A stretch of 64,000 nt of DNA from Labilithrix sp. (GTDB lineage: Bacteria; Myxococcota_A; Polyangia; Polyangiales; Polyangiaceae). A program made the translations under genes and the position numbers. Below, one piece after another: positions 28,888 through 36,747 of this stretch. The notes under the pieces are model-generated. The model was not told the origin of the DNA and searched no databases. It saw nothing but the letters and a program-made list of their open reading frames with translations. The number at the start of each line of letters is the position of its first letter. Positions within the stretch are counted from its first letter, which is position 1. The DNA lies in contig JAHBWD010000011.1 of NCBI GenBank assembly GCA_019637175.1, positions 124,001 to 188,000 of the forward strand, given 5' to 3'.

Positions 28888-30404
28888 CTGACCATTGGTT
28901 CCATCCGGGCGGATCGCTGGGAATTAACTGCGGAAGCCGGCCGTTCGCGGCCGTATGAAACCTGGAATCTCGCAGTGGGCGGGTGAGGAATTCGGCGCCA
29001 CGGAGCTCGGGGACGTGCGCCGAACGCGGCGTTTGGTGCTGATGGCCGGAGCCGCGGCCCGGCGACCTTCGGGTAAGGTGTCCGCCGTGTTCGATCGAGC
29101 GCGAGAGCGCGAAGGCGCTTACGACTTTCTCGAGAGCCCGCACGTTCGGCCAGAGGCGCTTGCGGCAAGCGTGTTCAACGCAACGGTTGCCCGAGCACAG
29201 GGCTCGGGCTGCGTCTATGTCGTCGTCGACGGGTCGGCTCTGTCCCTCACGGACGAGAACGGCGCGAAGGGCTTCGGTCCGGTCGGCTCGCCCAACCGCG
29301 AGGTGTCGGGACTCAAGGTGATGAATGCGCTCGCCGTGGCGCGCGACGGCGTCCCGCTCGGTCTCGTCGACCAGATCTTCTGGAACCGTCCGGCGACAGA
29401 GACGATGACGCGCGCCGAGCGCGTGAAGCGCAATGCGGCGAGGCCGTTCGAGGACAAGGAGACGAGTTACTTCGTCGAGGCGGCGAAGAGCGCAATCGCG
29501 AGACTCGGGGCCGAATGCATCGATGCGTGGGTGATCATCGATCGCGAGGCGGACGATCGAAACATCCTCCTCGGTCTTCACGAGGCCGGCTGTCGCTTCA
29601 CGATTCGAGGCAGATGGAACCGACGTCTCTGGCCATCGAGTGAACCCTCGCTCCACGCTCTGCTCGAGGCGGAGCCGAGCCTTGGGCAACACACCATCGA
29701 GATCGGTCGCACTGGTCGTCGCGCGGCGCGGACGGCGGTGGTCGACGTGCGCGCCGCCCAGGTCATCCTTCGCTTTCCGGCTCGCGGCCCTGCCTATCCG
29801 CGTCAAGAAGGGCTGCGACTCTTCGCTGTCCGCGTGCGCGAGGTCGGTGTCACCGATGGTCTCGACTGGCTGCTCTACACGAACGTGCCGGTCATCAGCG
29901 CAGAGCATGCGCACGCGATCGTCGAGAGCTACCAAGTGCGCTGGCGCATCGAGGAATTTCATCGAACGTGGAAGCAGGGCGAGTGCAACGTCGAGGATGC
30001 GCAGCTTCGCTCGGAGCCTGCGCTCATCAAGTGGGCAACGCTCATGTCCGCCGTCGCGATGCGCATCGAGCGGTTGAAGTACTTGTCGCGCAAGAAGCCT
30101 GATGCGCCTGCGTCGAGCGAATTCGCGCTCGAAGAGATCGAGGCGCTGAAGCTCGATCAGCGTCGTCGGATGAAACCGAAGAGGACGCGCCTCCCAGAGA
30201 TGCCATCGATGCGCGAGGCAACGCGATGGGCCGCGGAGCTCGGCGGATGGACCGGCGAGCGAAACGGCCCACCCGGATCCATCACGCTCGCACGCGGCCT
30301 CGAACGCCTGGGATACCTCGTCGAGGGCATCGCGCTCGCTCGGTCAACCCCCGCCGGGAGTACGCCCCGCGCGATTTCGCGCCGGACATGAGTCCAATGG
30401 TCAG
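28888..30404 (+). mobile_element. IS4-family (IS50-like) insertion sequence
   Basis: 1517 bp bounded by the inverted repeat CTGACCATTGG (28888-28898 and 30394-30404). The 8-bp target CCCTCAGG is present at 30405-30412. Its left copy is split by the later IS1380 insertion (27230-27236 plus base 28887). Deleting both elements and one target copy restores the interrupted lipoprotein frame, which supports these boundaries. Confidence 0.88.
28955..30391 (+). CDS. IS4-family (Tn5-like) transposase
   Basis: 478 residues. The N-terminal DNA-binding region (QWAGEEFGATELGDVRRTRR, EGAYDFLESPHVRPEAL) matches the Tn5 transposase N-domain. The first catalytic Asp is in VVVDGSAL, the second in VIIDREADD, and the YREK signature is exact in YQVRWRIEEFHRTWK (Y, R+3, E+7, K+14). 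The C-terminal part (SMREATRWAAELGGWTG) fits the IS50 group. No stop or frameshift is visible, so it is probably active. The reading frame nearly fills the element. Confidence 0.93.
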   Translation: MKPGISQWAGEEFGATELGDVRRTRRLVLMAGAAARRPSGKVSAVFDRAREREGAYDFLESPHVRPEALAASVFNATVARAQGSGCVYVVVDGSALSLTDENGAKGFGPVGSPNREVSGLKVMNALAVARDGVPLGLVDQIFWNRPATETMTRAERVKRNAARPFEDKETSYFVEAAKSAIARLGAECIDAWVIIDREADDRNILLGLHEAGCRFTIRGRWNRRLWPSSEPSLHALLEAEPSLGQHTIEIGRTGRRAARTAVVDVRAAQVILRFPARGPAYPRQEGLRLFAVRVREVGVTDGLDWLLYTNVPVISAEHAHAIVESYQVRWRIEEFHRTWKQGECNVEDAQLRSEPALIKWATLMSAVAMRIERLKYLSRKKPDAPASSEFALEEIEALKLDQRRRMKPKRTRLPEMPSMREATRWAAELGGWTGERNGPPGSITLARGLERLGYLVEGIALARSTPAGSTPRAISRRT

Positions 30405-30412
30405 CCCTCAGG
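30405..30412 (+). repeat. Right copy of IS4-element target duplication
   Basis: CCCTCAGG. The left copy is at 27230-27236 plus 28887, interrupted by the IS1380-family element. Confidence 0.8.
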
Positions 30413-30955
30413 CGGTCGTGCCGAAGGAGATCGAAGTCTCCAAGCCGGCCGCCGCGGGGAAGACGAACGTGATCGTCGACGCCAACGGCGAGCGAGCTTC
30501 CGTGAGTGAGGTCAGCTTCATCGGGCCTCCGCGAGCCGAGAACGTGAAGCGCCTCTGCGTCGCCCCGTGCGTCGTCGAGCTCGCCCCCGGCCCCCATGTC
30601 CTTCGGTTCGCCGATGAACGTGATGCCACGCGCGCGAGCGACACGCGGATCGACGTCGACGAGAAGCCTCGGCTCGTGCGCCACGCGATGGGTCGTACCG
30701 AGAAGGCCGACGGTTGGAACAAGGCCGGGTGGGCGCTCTTCCTCGGGGGCGCCGGAGTCGTGGGCATCGGAGGGCTGCTCGCCGACCAGAGCGCGAGCGG
30801 CGAGAAATTCGATCCCGACATGCTGACGGCGGCCATCGCCACCGCGGTCGTCGGTGGGACGCTGGCCCTCGTCGGCATCCCGATGATGATCGCGTCCCGA
30901 CCCCAGACCCAGCAGGGCGCGACCACCGAAGTGAAGCTCGCTCGGCGGTGACCGC

Positions 30956-31452
30956 TCAGCCCGCGATCTTCGCCTCGAGCTCTTCGATACGAGCGCGCGC
31001 ATCGCCCAGAAGCTTCAGCACGGGGATCGCGAGTGCCCACGCGACATCGCCTACCATCTCGAAGCTCCATTCGCGCTCCTGCCGTGCGCGACGAACAAGT
31101 CGCTGCAGCGCAGCGTTCGCGTGCTCTGGGTCATGAACCCGAAAGACCAACTCTCGCGAGGCGTTGTGAGTAATCCGCGCCAAGAAGAGAGCGTTGCGCG
31201 CTTCCAGCACGACCGCTTCGATTTCGTCTCCCACCCGATCGAGGACCGCCGTTTCGCTCGGAGTCGGCATGCCGTTCGCACCGAGTGCGAGGGCGTGAGC
31301 GCCACCGACAGATGCCAAGGGAAGATCTCCCGGTGAGGGAGGGTAAGCAGACTCTCGTTCACGACAAGAATCGCCGGCAGTCCGTCGCGAGCCGAGGAGA
31401 GCAGAGTGTAGACCGTGGTGGGGTACTCGACCGTGACGCGCGCGTCCGTCAT
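30956..31452 (-). pseudogene. DUF695-like gene with a frameshift
   Basis: Two minus-strand frames together make one protein. The 5' part (from ATG 31452) reads VEYPTTVYTLLSSARDGLPAI, then EIFPWHLSVALTP. Near 31270-31290 the frame must shift to continue GANGMPTPSETAVLDRVGDE, LVFRVHDPEHA and a helical end (RIEELEAKIAG) that stops at 30956. The NGMPT...E and following acidic helix suit DUF695-type proteins, which occur among immunity genes. Neither half alone is a plausible domain. A one-base sequencing error could also explain it. It converges with the split lipoprotein gene, with 4 bp between stops. Confidence 0.6.
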
Positions 31453-31714
31453 CGGGGCGTCCCCGGGGCTACTGGGAACTCGAGAGATTGACTACACGAC
31501 TTCCTCCTTCGGCGCCTTGGGCGAAGCACGGCGGCGCGAACAAGTGTGAGAGCTGCGGCGTCGACGTCGCTGATGGGTCACGTTTCAAAGGCCGCTCACT
31601 CCATCGTCACCATGTCCGGACATGAGCAAGACCTTGCGCAGCCGTTGGATCCTTCGCTCCCCTCGGTCGTTTGACCTCGCGCGTGGAGCTCGGTCCCCAG
31701 GACGAGCGTCGCCT

Positions 31715-32560
31715 TCAGTACGACGCGGCACGGCTCGTGATGCCCGTGACGGCGGAGTCGATGGCCTGTGTCGTCGTGATGCCTCCGACGCCGGCCGAGG
31801 CGATCTCCATCGTCCGCGCGTCGATGAACATGACGAACGGCACCGCCGTCGCGTCGAAGTAGGAACCGAACACCTTGAAGCCGGCGTCGAGCGCGGTCGT
31901 CGCGAAGGAATGGCTCGTGCGCCACGTCGCGAGATTCGCGAGCGTCGCCGGGGCGCCCGGGGTCGTGCCCTCGCCCAGCACGGCGAGCGTCGCGATGCGC
32001 TTCGTCGATGCCTTGATCGCATTCAGGGTCTGCGGCGTGTAAGCGTCCCAAAGACCGCCCGCGACGACGATCACGACGTCGTGCGTCTTGCCCTGCGGGT
32101 CGTAGAGATCGGCGAACGAGACCGTGCCGAGCGTGGTCTTGCCCGGCGCGTATCCCTGAAAGGATGCGTTCGCGATGCGGTCGCCGCGTACCGATCCCGC
32201 GCGCGGCTTCGTGCCGATGTTGTCCGTCGGGTACGGGACGCCGTACGGATTGACGCCGGAGGCCGACGAGGGGGCGTCGGTGCCGGCATCTTGCTCCTCG
32301 GCGGGGACCGGGCAGCAATACGCGTTGGCCTGCACCGTCTTCGTGCACTCGCTGCTCGGCGGCCCGGCGCCTTCGTCGCATGCGAGGAGCACGTTGCTCG
32401 CGGTGACGTCGCAGAGCTGAGCGCGCACGTTCTCCGGTTGGCGCGTGCAGAGCGAGGGAGCGCCTCCTTCAGCTGCGCCGCCATCAGGGCCGAGACCTCC
32501 GGGGCTGTTTCCGGTGGTGCATGCCAGCAGGCCGACGAGCGAGATCCAATACACTCTCAC
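31715..32560 (-). CDS. Lipoprotein with a thioredoxin-like (AhpC/TSA-type) fold
   Basis: 281 residues. The signal peptide ends in GLLACT (lipobox LLAC). A Gly/Asp-rich linker and a Cys-rich part with six cysteines (LCTRQ, QLCDV, LACDE, ECTK, YCCPV) come first. The C-terminal ~180 residues resemble a thioredoxin-like fold: YPTDNIGTKPRAGS, SFADLYDPQGKTHDVVIVVAG and PFVMFIDARTMEI. The usual CxxC is not seen at the helix start (GGLWDAYTP), so a redox role is doubtful. It is probably an anchored envelope protein; its function is unknown. Confidence 0.65.
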   Translation of the reverse strand: MRVYWISLVGLLACTTGNSPGGLGPDGGAAEGGAPSLCTRQPENVRAQLCDVTASNVLLACDEGAGPPSSECTKTVQANAYCCPVPAEEQDAGTDAPSSASGVNPYGVPYPTDNIGTKPRAGSVRGDRIANASFQGYAPGKTTLGTVSFADLYDPQGKTHDVVIVVAGGLWDAYTPQTLNAIKASTKRIATLAVLGEGTTPGAPATLANLATWRTSHSFATTALDAGFKVFGSYFDATAVPFVMFIDARTMEIASAGVGGITTTQAIDSAVTGITSRAASY

Positions 32561-32789
32561 GGCAACACCGTTCCTTTTGCGGGCACGTCACGGTCGGTCG
32601 TGTCGCCCGTGCCGAGCAGCGTTGTTATCACCAGTGCCCCAGAGCTCGCACGCGCCGGTGAGAAAGAGACTGAAATGAGCGCCCATGGCGAGCGAGCCGC
32701 ATGGTTCCTGGAGCCAGGCAGCCGCGGTCAGTCGCATGAAATCGACAGCATCCGCCCGAGCGAGTAGAGACGCGAGGCCCGCGCGCCGA

Positions 32790-33134
32790 TCACTCGTCGT
32801 ACAGCATCGGCGCTCGCACGTTCGCGGCGAACTGCGCGACGATCTCGCGGTCGTCGGCGGAGATCTCGGTGAACGCGACGCCGAGGCCCGGCAGCTGATC
32901 GGGCCCCGCCGTCCGCACGAACTGCACGACGCCGGCCGCGCGGATGCCCTTGCGGTCGGGGAACGAGATGATGAGGCCGACGTGCGCGTCGCGGTCGAGG
33001 ACGAGGAAGGTCGACGCGAAGACGCCGACGATGGTGCCGCCGAGATCGGCGTAGAGCTGGGAGGCGCTCTGGGCGCCGAGCTCGACTTCGATGTCGGGGC
33101 CCTGGCGCTCGGCGGCTTCGTTGCGGAAGGCCAT
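32790..33134 (-). CDS. PilZ-like domain protein
   Basis: About 114 residues from the ATG at 33134; ATGs at 33152 and 33239 would add up to 35 residues without domain character. The body has the barrel pattern of myxobacterial PilZ-type proteins (TIGR02266-like): ADLGGTIVGVFASTFLVLD, VGLIISFPDRKGIRAAGVVQFV, and PGLGVAFTEISADDREIVAQF. A typical RxxxR c-di-GMP motif is not clear, so nucleotide binding is uncertain. The gene is free-standing on the minus strand, 120 bp from the next lipoprotein gene. Confidence 0.7.
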   Translation of the reverse strand: MAFRNEAAERQGPDIEVELGAQSASQLYADLGGTIVGVFASTFLVLDRDAHVGLIISFPDRKGIRAAGVVQFVRTAGPDQLPGLGVAFTEISADDREIVAQFAANVRAPMLYDE

Positions 33135-33257
33135 GGCTCGCTCGCGAGGCATAGCAGGTGCGCCCCTGAAGCGGTGCGCCAGCCCGCATCGTGCGGAGAT
33201 TGCGAGCGCGCAGAAGCTCGCGTGAACCGAGCTCCACACGTATTTTGCGACGCCAGG

Positions 33258-33911
33258 TCAGGGACAGTAGCTGACGGTGACCTGCACGCGATCGACGTGC
33301 GCGTCGGGGCTCTCGAACGTCATGGCGACGCCGAAGGTCGGCGCGTTGAGGTCCGCCGGCGTCCAGGACTCGTCCCATAGATCGGTCGGACCGCCGTATT
33401 GCGCGTCCTCGAAGTCGAAGCAGCCGCGCGGGAGCTCGCGATCGGTAACCGCGCGCGACGGGCCGAAAGTACCGGAGCCTCGCGTGAGCGTGATCGACTT
33501 GTCGAAGGAGCGCTCGCACGCCGCGCGTGAGATGTCGACGCGGATGCCCTGGATCCGCGCCGTCGCGGGGATCTCGAAGCCGAAGTTCCTGAGGATGAGC
33601 GGCGAGTCGCTCCCGTTGGAGTGAGCGCGCCCGCCGCCCGGTCCCAGCGCTCCGTTCTCGTCGTCCCACCCATTGGTGCCCGACGCCTCTTGCGCGAGCC
33701 GACCGGGGGTGGTGACGGCTTCGCACGCGATCGTAGGAATCACGTCACTCGACACGTCGTTCGATGCGTCGGCTCGTCCGGAGTCCGAGGGGACGGGTGC
33801 AGCGTCGGCCTCCGCAGAAGGGCTCGACAGGTCGCCGGTGTTCACCAGCAAGGTGCACCCGACCGCCCAGGCCGCGAGCGCCCCGCCGGCAACGATGCTG
33901 AGCCACCGCAT
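33258..33911 (-). CDS. Putative lipoprotein of unknown function
   Basis: 217 residues with lipobox AVGC (Cys about 19), a Ser/Asp/Ala linker to about residue 60, then a beta-rich mature domain (LRNFGFEIPATARIQGIRVD, VDRVQVTVSYCP). The alternating strands and the closing TVSY resemble a jelly-roll or carbohydrate-binding-module-like sandwich; no family is assigned. Linker composition matches the other secreted lipoproteins in this window. It is followed on the same strand by the PilZ-like gene 120 bp downstream. Confidence 0.65.
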   Translation of the reverse strand: MRWLSIVAGGALAAWAVGCTLLVNTGDLSSPSAEADAAPVPSDSGRADASNDVSSDVIPTIACEAVTTPGRLAQEASGTNGWDDENGALGPGGGRAHSNGSDSPLILRNFGFEIPATARIQGIRVDISRAACERSFDKSITLTRGSGTFGPSRAVTDRELPRGCFDFEDAQYGGPTDLWDESWTPADLNAPTFGVAMTFESPDAHVDRVQVTVSYCP

Positions 33912-33938
33912 CCTGCAGCCGATCGTAGCAGGCGGGCG

Positions 33939-34148
33939 TCAATGTTGAGACTGACAGCTGAAACACCCCGCCGGATCCTGGCAATCGTCCTTGCGCACAC
34001 AGGTGCCGAGCTTCCCCGGCGAGACCTCGCATTGCTGTCCGACCTTTGCGCACGGTGAGGTCCCTGAAGGCGCGTTCTTGTCGGCCGGCGGGCAGGCTGC
34101 CAGGAAAGCAATCGCGAAACCGCAGAGGAGGCAGCGAACGAGCAACAC
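33939..34148 (-). CDS. Small Cys-rich lipoprotein
   Basis: 69 residues. A hydrophobic signal peptide ends in FLAACPP (lipobox LAAC, Cys 19). The mature peptide of about 50 residues has six cysteines (PCAKV, QCEV, TCVRK, DCQD, GCFSC), consistent with a disulfide-stapled surface peptide. Related small Cys-rich lipoproteins are common in myxobacteria and have no known role. It starts about 14 bp downstream of the TspO-family stop, so the two may share a transcript. Confidence 0.65.
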   Translation of the reverse strand: MLLVRCLLCGFAIAFLAACPPADKNAPSGTSPCAKVGQQCEVSPGKLGTCVRKDDCQDPAGCFSCQSQH

Positions 34149-34161
34149 GGCGTCATAGCAG

Positions 34162-34662
34162 CTAACCCGCGAGCAGCCGCGGATTCCGTCGAACGATGCC
34201 CGCGTTCAACGTCCCCGCGAACGCGAGCCATGCGAGGTAGGGCGTCATCAACAGCGCGGCGAGACGATCGACCCGCGCGGCGCGCGCCGTGTATGCGATG
34301 AGGGTCGCCAGGTTGAGCGCGAGATCGGCGAGCGCTGCGCGTGATCGATGGCGGCCGAAGAAGAGCGGAGTCCAGGCGGCGTTGAACGCGAGCTGAGAGG
34401 CCCAGAGCGCCAGCGCGGACTTCGCGTCGTGGCTGTGGCGCTTCTTCCAGACGCGATACCCGGAATACGCAGTGAGGCCGTAGAGTACCGGCCAGATCGC
34501 CTTGAAGAGCCAGCTCGGCGGAGTTTGCGGCGGCTTGCGGAGCAAGCGGTACCAGAGCTTGCCCTTGCGCCGCTCGGCGAAGTGAGACGAGAACAGGTAC
34601 GCGATCGTGGTCGCGCCGAAGGTCGCGAGTCCGCCGAGCGCAGATGAGTCGTTGGCTCTCAT
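34162..34662 (-). CDS. TspO/MBR-family membrane protein
   Basis: 166 residues, the usual size. The family pattern is clear: WYRLLRKPPQTPPSWLFKAIWPVLYGLTAYS (given here as the motifs LRKPPQTPPSWLF and IWPVLYGLTAYS), then QLAFNAAWTPLFFG and MTPYLAWLAFAGTLNAGI. Five membrane helices are predicted. TspO proteins bind porphyrins and cholesterol-like ligands and respond to stress or light in some bacteria. It lies inside the region framed by the histidine-kinase direct repeat. No carotenoid or heme genes are adjacent. Confidence 0.9.
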   Translation of the reverse strand: MRANDSSALGGLATFGATTIAYLFSSHFAERRKGKLWYRLLRKPPQTPPSWLFKAIWPVLYGLTAYSGYRVWKKRHSHDAKSALALWASQLAFNAAWTPLFFGRHRSRAALADLALNLATLIAYTARAARVDRLAALLMTPYLAWLAFAGTLNAGIVRRNPRLLAG

Positions 34663-35060
34663 GCGACATACGGCATCCCTCTACCGGTTCGAGGATGCGG
34701 TGAGTGCCTTCCTTCGAGCTTGCGGTACGGTCGCGGCACGCGCGCCGGCTGTTCTGCTGGGGGTGATCTGACCCCCAACTTGGATCCGTCAATTCCGAGT
34801 TAGTTGACTTCGATCCGGCTCTCTACTCGTTCGCGAGCACGATCGCGAGGACGACGTTGCTCGTGGCCCGCGAGGAACCCCTTCTTATGCGACGGAAAGG
34901 GTGGGCCAAGAATCGGGGGTCAGAACACACCCTAGCGGATTCGCTTGGGGACGCTGCGTGTGTTCCGTGATCTCGCCCGCGGAATGAGGCGCGGCGATCC
35001 GTGAAGGAGCGTGCTCTTGATGTAGCCTTGCGCCAGGGGCACGTGGGACACTTCCAACGG
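34663..35060. other. Intergenic stretch with a MITE-like inverted repeat
   Basis: No convincing gene is seen here. It holds an imperfect inverted repeat: 34756-34776 and 34915-34936 (one arm reads GGGGGTCAGATCACCCCCAG when reverse-complemented, the other GGGGGTCAGAACACACCCTA). The left arm alone can also fold as GGGGGT/ACCCCC. The ~180-bp span could be a non-autonomous IS remnant or a MITE. Confidence 0.45.
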
Positions 35061-35615
35061 ATGCGGGAGGCTCTTCGTGCTCAGTTGGAGCGGTGCTTCC
35101 GGATCTGCAGAGACCTCGGCTCGCCACTCACGAAGCTTGCAGGAGCCTCCGAAGAAGAGATCTCGGAGACCGAGGCGAAAACCGGCATCCGCTTCAGCGC
35201 GGACCTCCGGTCTCTCTATCAATTTTCCAACGGCGGGCGATACGAAGAGACGTGGTTCGTCGTGATGACCGACCAAGTCTCTCCCTACCGATTCTGCCCA
35301 CTCGCCGAGGTCTGCGAAGTGCACGGGTGGTTTGCTGAATCGTCGTACGACGCGGAGTGGGACAACGGCGGCGAACCGTGGGACCCGCGGATCCGCAAGT
35401 ACGACCACCATACGAAGCGGCTTCCGTTTGCAGACTTTGGAAACGGGAGCGGCGTCGTCTACTTCGATGCAGACCCATCGGAGATGGGTAGGGCGGGCCA
35501 GATCATCACGTACCAGCACGACCCCGACGCGGTCCGCTTCTTCGCGGACGACCTTGTCGACTTCCTGGCGAAGTCGAACGAGTTGCTCGAACGAGAAGGA
35601 CCGACGTTCTTGTGA
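35061..35615 (+). CDS. SMI1/KNR4-family protein
   Basis: About 184 residues from the ATG at 35061; a GTG at 35001 would add 20 residues and neither has a clear ribosome site. Family pattern: LAGASEEEISETEAKTGIRF then SADLRSLYQFSNGG, later LPFADFGNGSGVVYFDADP and DDLVDFLAKSNELLE. Bacterial SMI1/KNR4 proteins act mostly as immunity proteins that bind diverse nuclease toxins in contact-dependent and polymorphic toxin systems. No toxin gene lies beside it, so it is an orphan within this accessory region. Confidence 0.85.
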   Translation: MREALRAQLERCFRICRDLGSPLTKLAGASEEEISETEAKTGIRFSADLRSLYQFSNGGRYEETWFVVMTDQVSPYRFCPLAEVCEVHGWFAESSYDAEWDNGGEPWDPRIRKYDHHTKRLPFADFGNGSGVVYFDADPSEMGRAGQIITYQHDPDAVRFFADDLVDFLAKSNELLEREGPTFL

Positions 35616-35641
35616 TGTTTCAGAACTACTATGTTTGAAGG

Positions 35642-35851
35642 ATGACGATCACGGCACGGGGCCTCAGGAAGATCGTCGTCGATGGGCACAAGTACGTCTG
35701 GCGGGCTCGCAAGACGAAGTGTCCATGCTGTCACTCTCGTGCAGTCCTGATCGCGGAGAGATCGCGCCGGCGTGCCCACGGCGCCGAGATCCGCTCCGAG
35801 CGCCCCGACGGCGGCGCCCGCTTCGTGCTCGTGTTCCCTGCGCGGGCGTGA
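35642..35851 (+). pseudogene. Chimeric ORF: unknown N-terminus joined to the histidine kinase 3' end
   Basis: A 69-codon ORF. The first ~44 codons (MTITARGLRKIVVDGHKYVW, then RARKTKCPCCHSRAVLIAE) look like the start of a small conserved myxobacterial protein. From 35776 onward the DNA and frame match the last 25 residues of the kinase at 24239-25516 (HGAEIR...ERPDGGARFVLVFPAR). It is a recombination product rather than a natural gene; expression is uncertain. Confidence 0.75.
35776..35851 (+). repeat. Direct repeat, right copy (histidine kinase 3' end remnant)
   Basis: 76 bp, about 68 of 76 identical to 25441-25516, in the same orientation and ending in TGA. The preceding kinase sequence is absent here. 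Confidence 0.85.
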
Positions 35852-35860
35852 CGCGAAGCT

Positions 35861-36733
35861 TCACCGCGCGTCGATGCACGGCGCGTCGAGCACGCGGATC
35901 GGCTCCGCGCCCGCGGCGAAGGCGCCGGGGTGCGCGGTCGTCGCGTCGACGATCGTGTTCCCGCTCGGCTCGTCGAAATGCCAGAGGCCGACGGTCGTTC
36001 CGTCGACGGCGAACGGCGCGGTGGGCACGGCGATCGCCTCGGTCGTGTAGCGCGCGGCGCTCGAGACGCGGACCTCGTCGATGAGCCCGCGGAAGTAGAA
36101 GTTGTCGGTGTAGGCCGCGCGGCCGACGTGCGCGTCGCCGCCGTACGTTCGGTACGAGAACGAGGTGGGCTGCAACGTGTGCCGCCTCGCGCCCGCGTAG
36201 TAGACCGCGAGCGTCGTGCCGTCGTACACGCCGGCGACGTGCGCCCACCGATCGCCCATCACGTAGGCGTTCCCCGCGTTGCCGGCGAAGTAGCTCTCCA
36301 AGACCCCCACCGCGATCGAGCTCCGCCCGTAGAGACGCATCTCGATGCGACGATTGCGGACGAGCAAGACCCAGCCGCCGTCGTCGTGCTGGTGGTGCGA
36401 GAGGATCTGCTGCTCTTCGCCGATCGTCGCGAGATCGGGGCGGATCCACGCCTCGACGGTGAACGGCCCGACGAGATCGAGCGCCGGCGCGTGGGGAACG
36501 ATCGCGTCGTTGCGGCCCTCGAAGCGGAGCGCCGGATCGTGGCAGACGCCGGCGTCGGCGTCGGCGTCTTCTTGCGGGCCGGCGTCGGTCGGAGGCTCGA
36601 TCGGACTCGGCGAGCCCTCGGGAACCCCGCCGTCCGACGGCGCGCCACCCGGAGCCGTGCCCACGCCGTCGAAGCCGCACGCCGCGGCGACGACGACGAG
36701 CGCGCCCCAGACTCCGTCCCGGGCACGAGCCAT
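35861..36733 (-). CDS. LamG-domain lipoprotein
   Basis: About 290 residues from the ATG at 36733 (an ATG at 36751 adds six residues). Lipobox VAAACG (Cys about 19), then a Pro/Asp/Gly linker to about residue 70. The LamG/laminin-G_3 fold follows: ALDLVGPFTVEAWIRPDL, VLLVRNRRIEMRLYG, WAHVAGVYDGTTLAVYYAG, YFRGLIDEVRVSSAARY and VGLWHFDEPSG. It is a paralogue of the protein at 1-813, with the same domain order. Likely surface exposed; ligand unknown. It starts just beyond the right copy of the direct repeat. Confidence 0.85.
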   Translation of the reverse strand: MARARDGVWGALVVVAAACGFDGVGTAPGGAPSDGGVPEGSPSPIEPPTDAGPQEDADADAGVCHDPALRFEGRNDAIVPHAPALDLVGPFTVEAWIRPDLATIGEEQQILSHHQHDDGGWVLLVRNRRIEMRLYGRSSIAVGVLESYFAGNAGNAYVMGDRWAHVAGVYDGTTLAVYYAGARRHTLQPTSFSYRTYGGDAHVGRAAYTDNFYFRGLIDEVRVSSAARYTTEAIAVPTAPFAVDGTTVGLWHFDEPSGNTIVDATTAHPGAFAAGAEPIRVLDAPCIDAR

Positions 36734-36747
36734 CGACGAAGACGTTA

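Larger units (their letters stand above)
27135..30951 (+). pseudogene. Lipoprotein gene split by two nested insertion sequences
   Basis: The 5' part (27135-27236) starts at a GTG with GAGAGGGG four bases before it and encodes a lipoprotein signal peptide (AAMASLCVLTTGC) ending APPKAPQ. The 3' part (30412-30951) continues AVVPKEIEVSKPAAAG, then a PEGA-like beta domain (about 80 residues, APCVVELAPGPHVLRF) and two membrane segments (GWALFLGGAGVVGIGGLL, AAIATAVVGGTLALVGIP). Removing the two IS elements and one copy of the duplicated target joins both parts in frame, giving about 213 residues. An ATG at 30388 inside the IS could still start the 3' part, but without the signal peptide. This reconstruction is mine from the target-site duplications. 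Confidence 0.85.
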
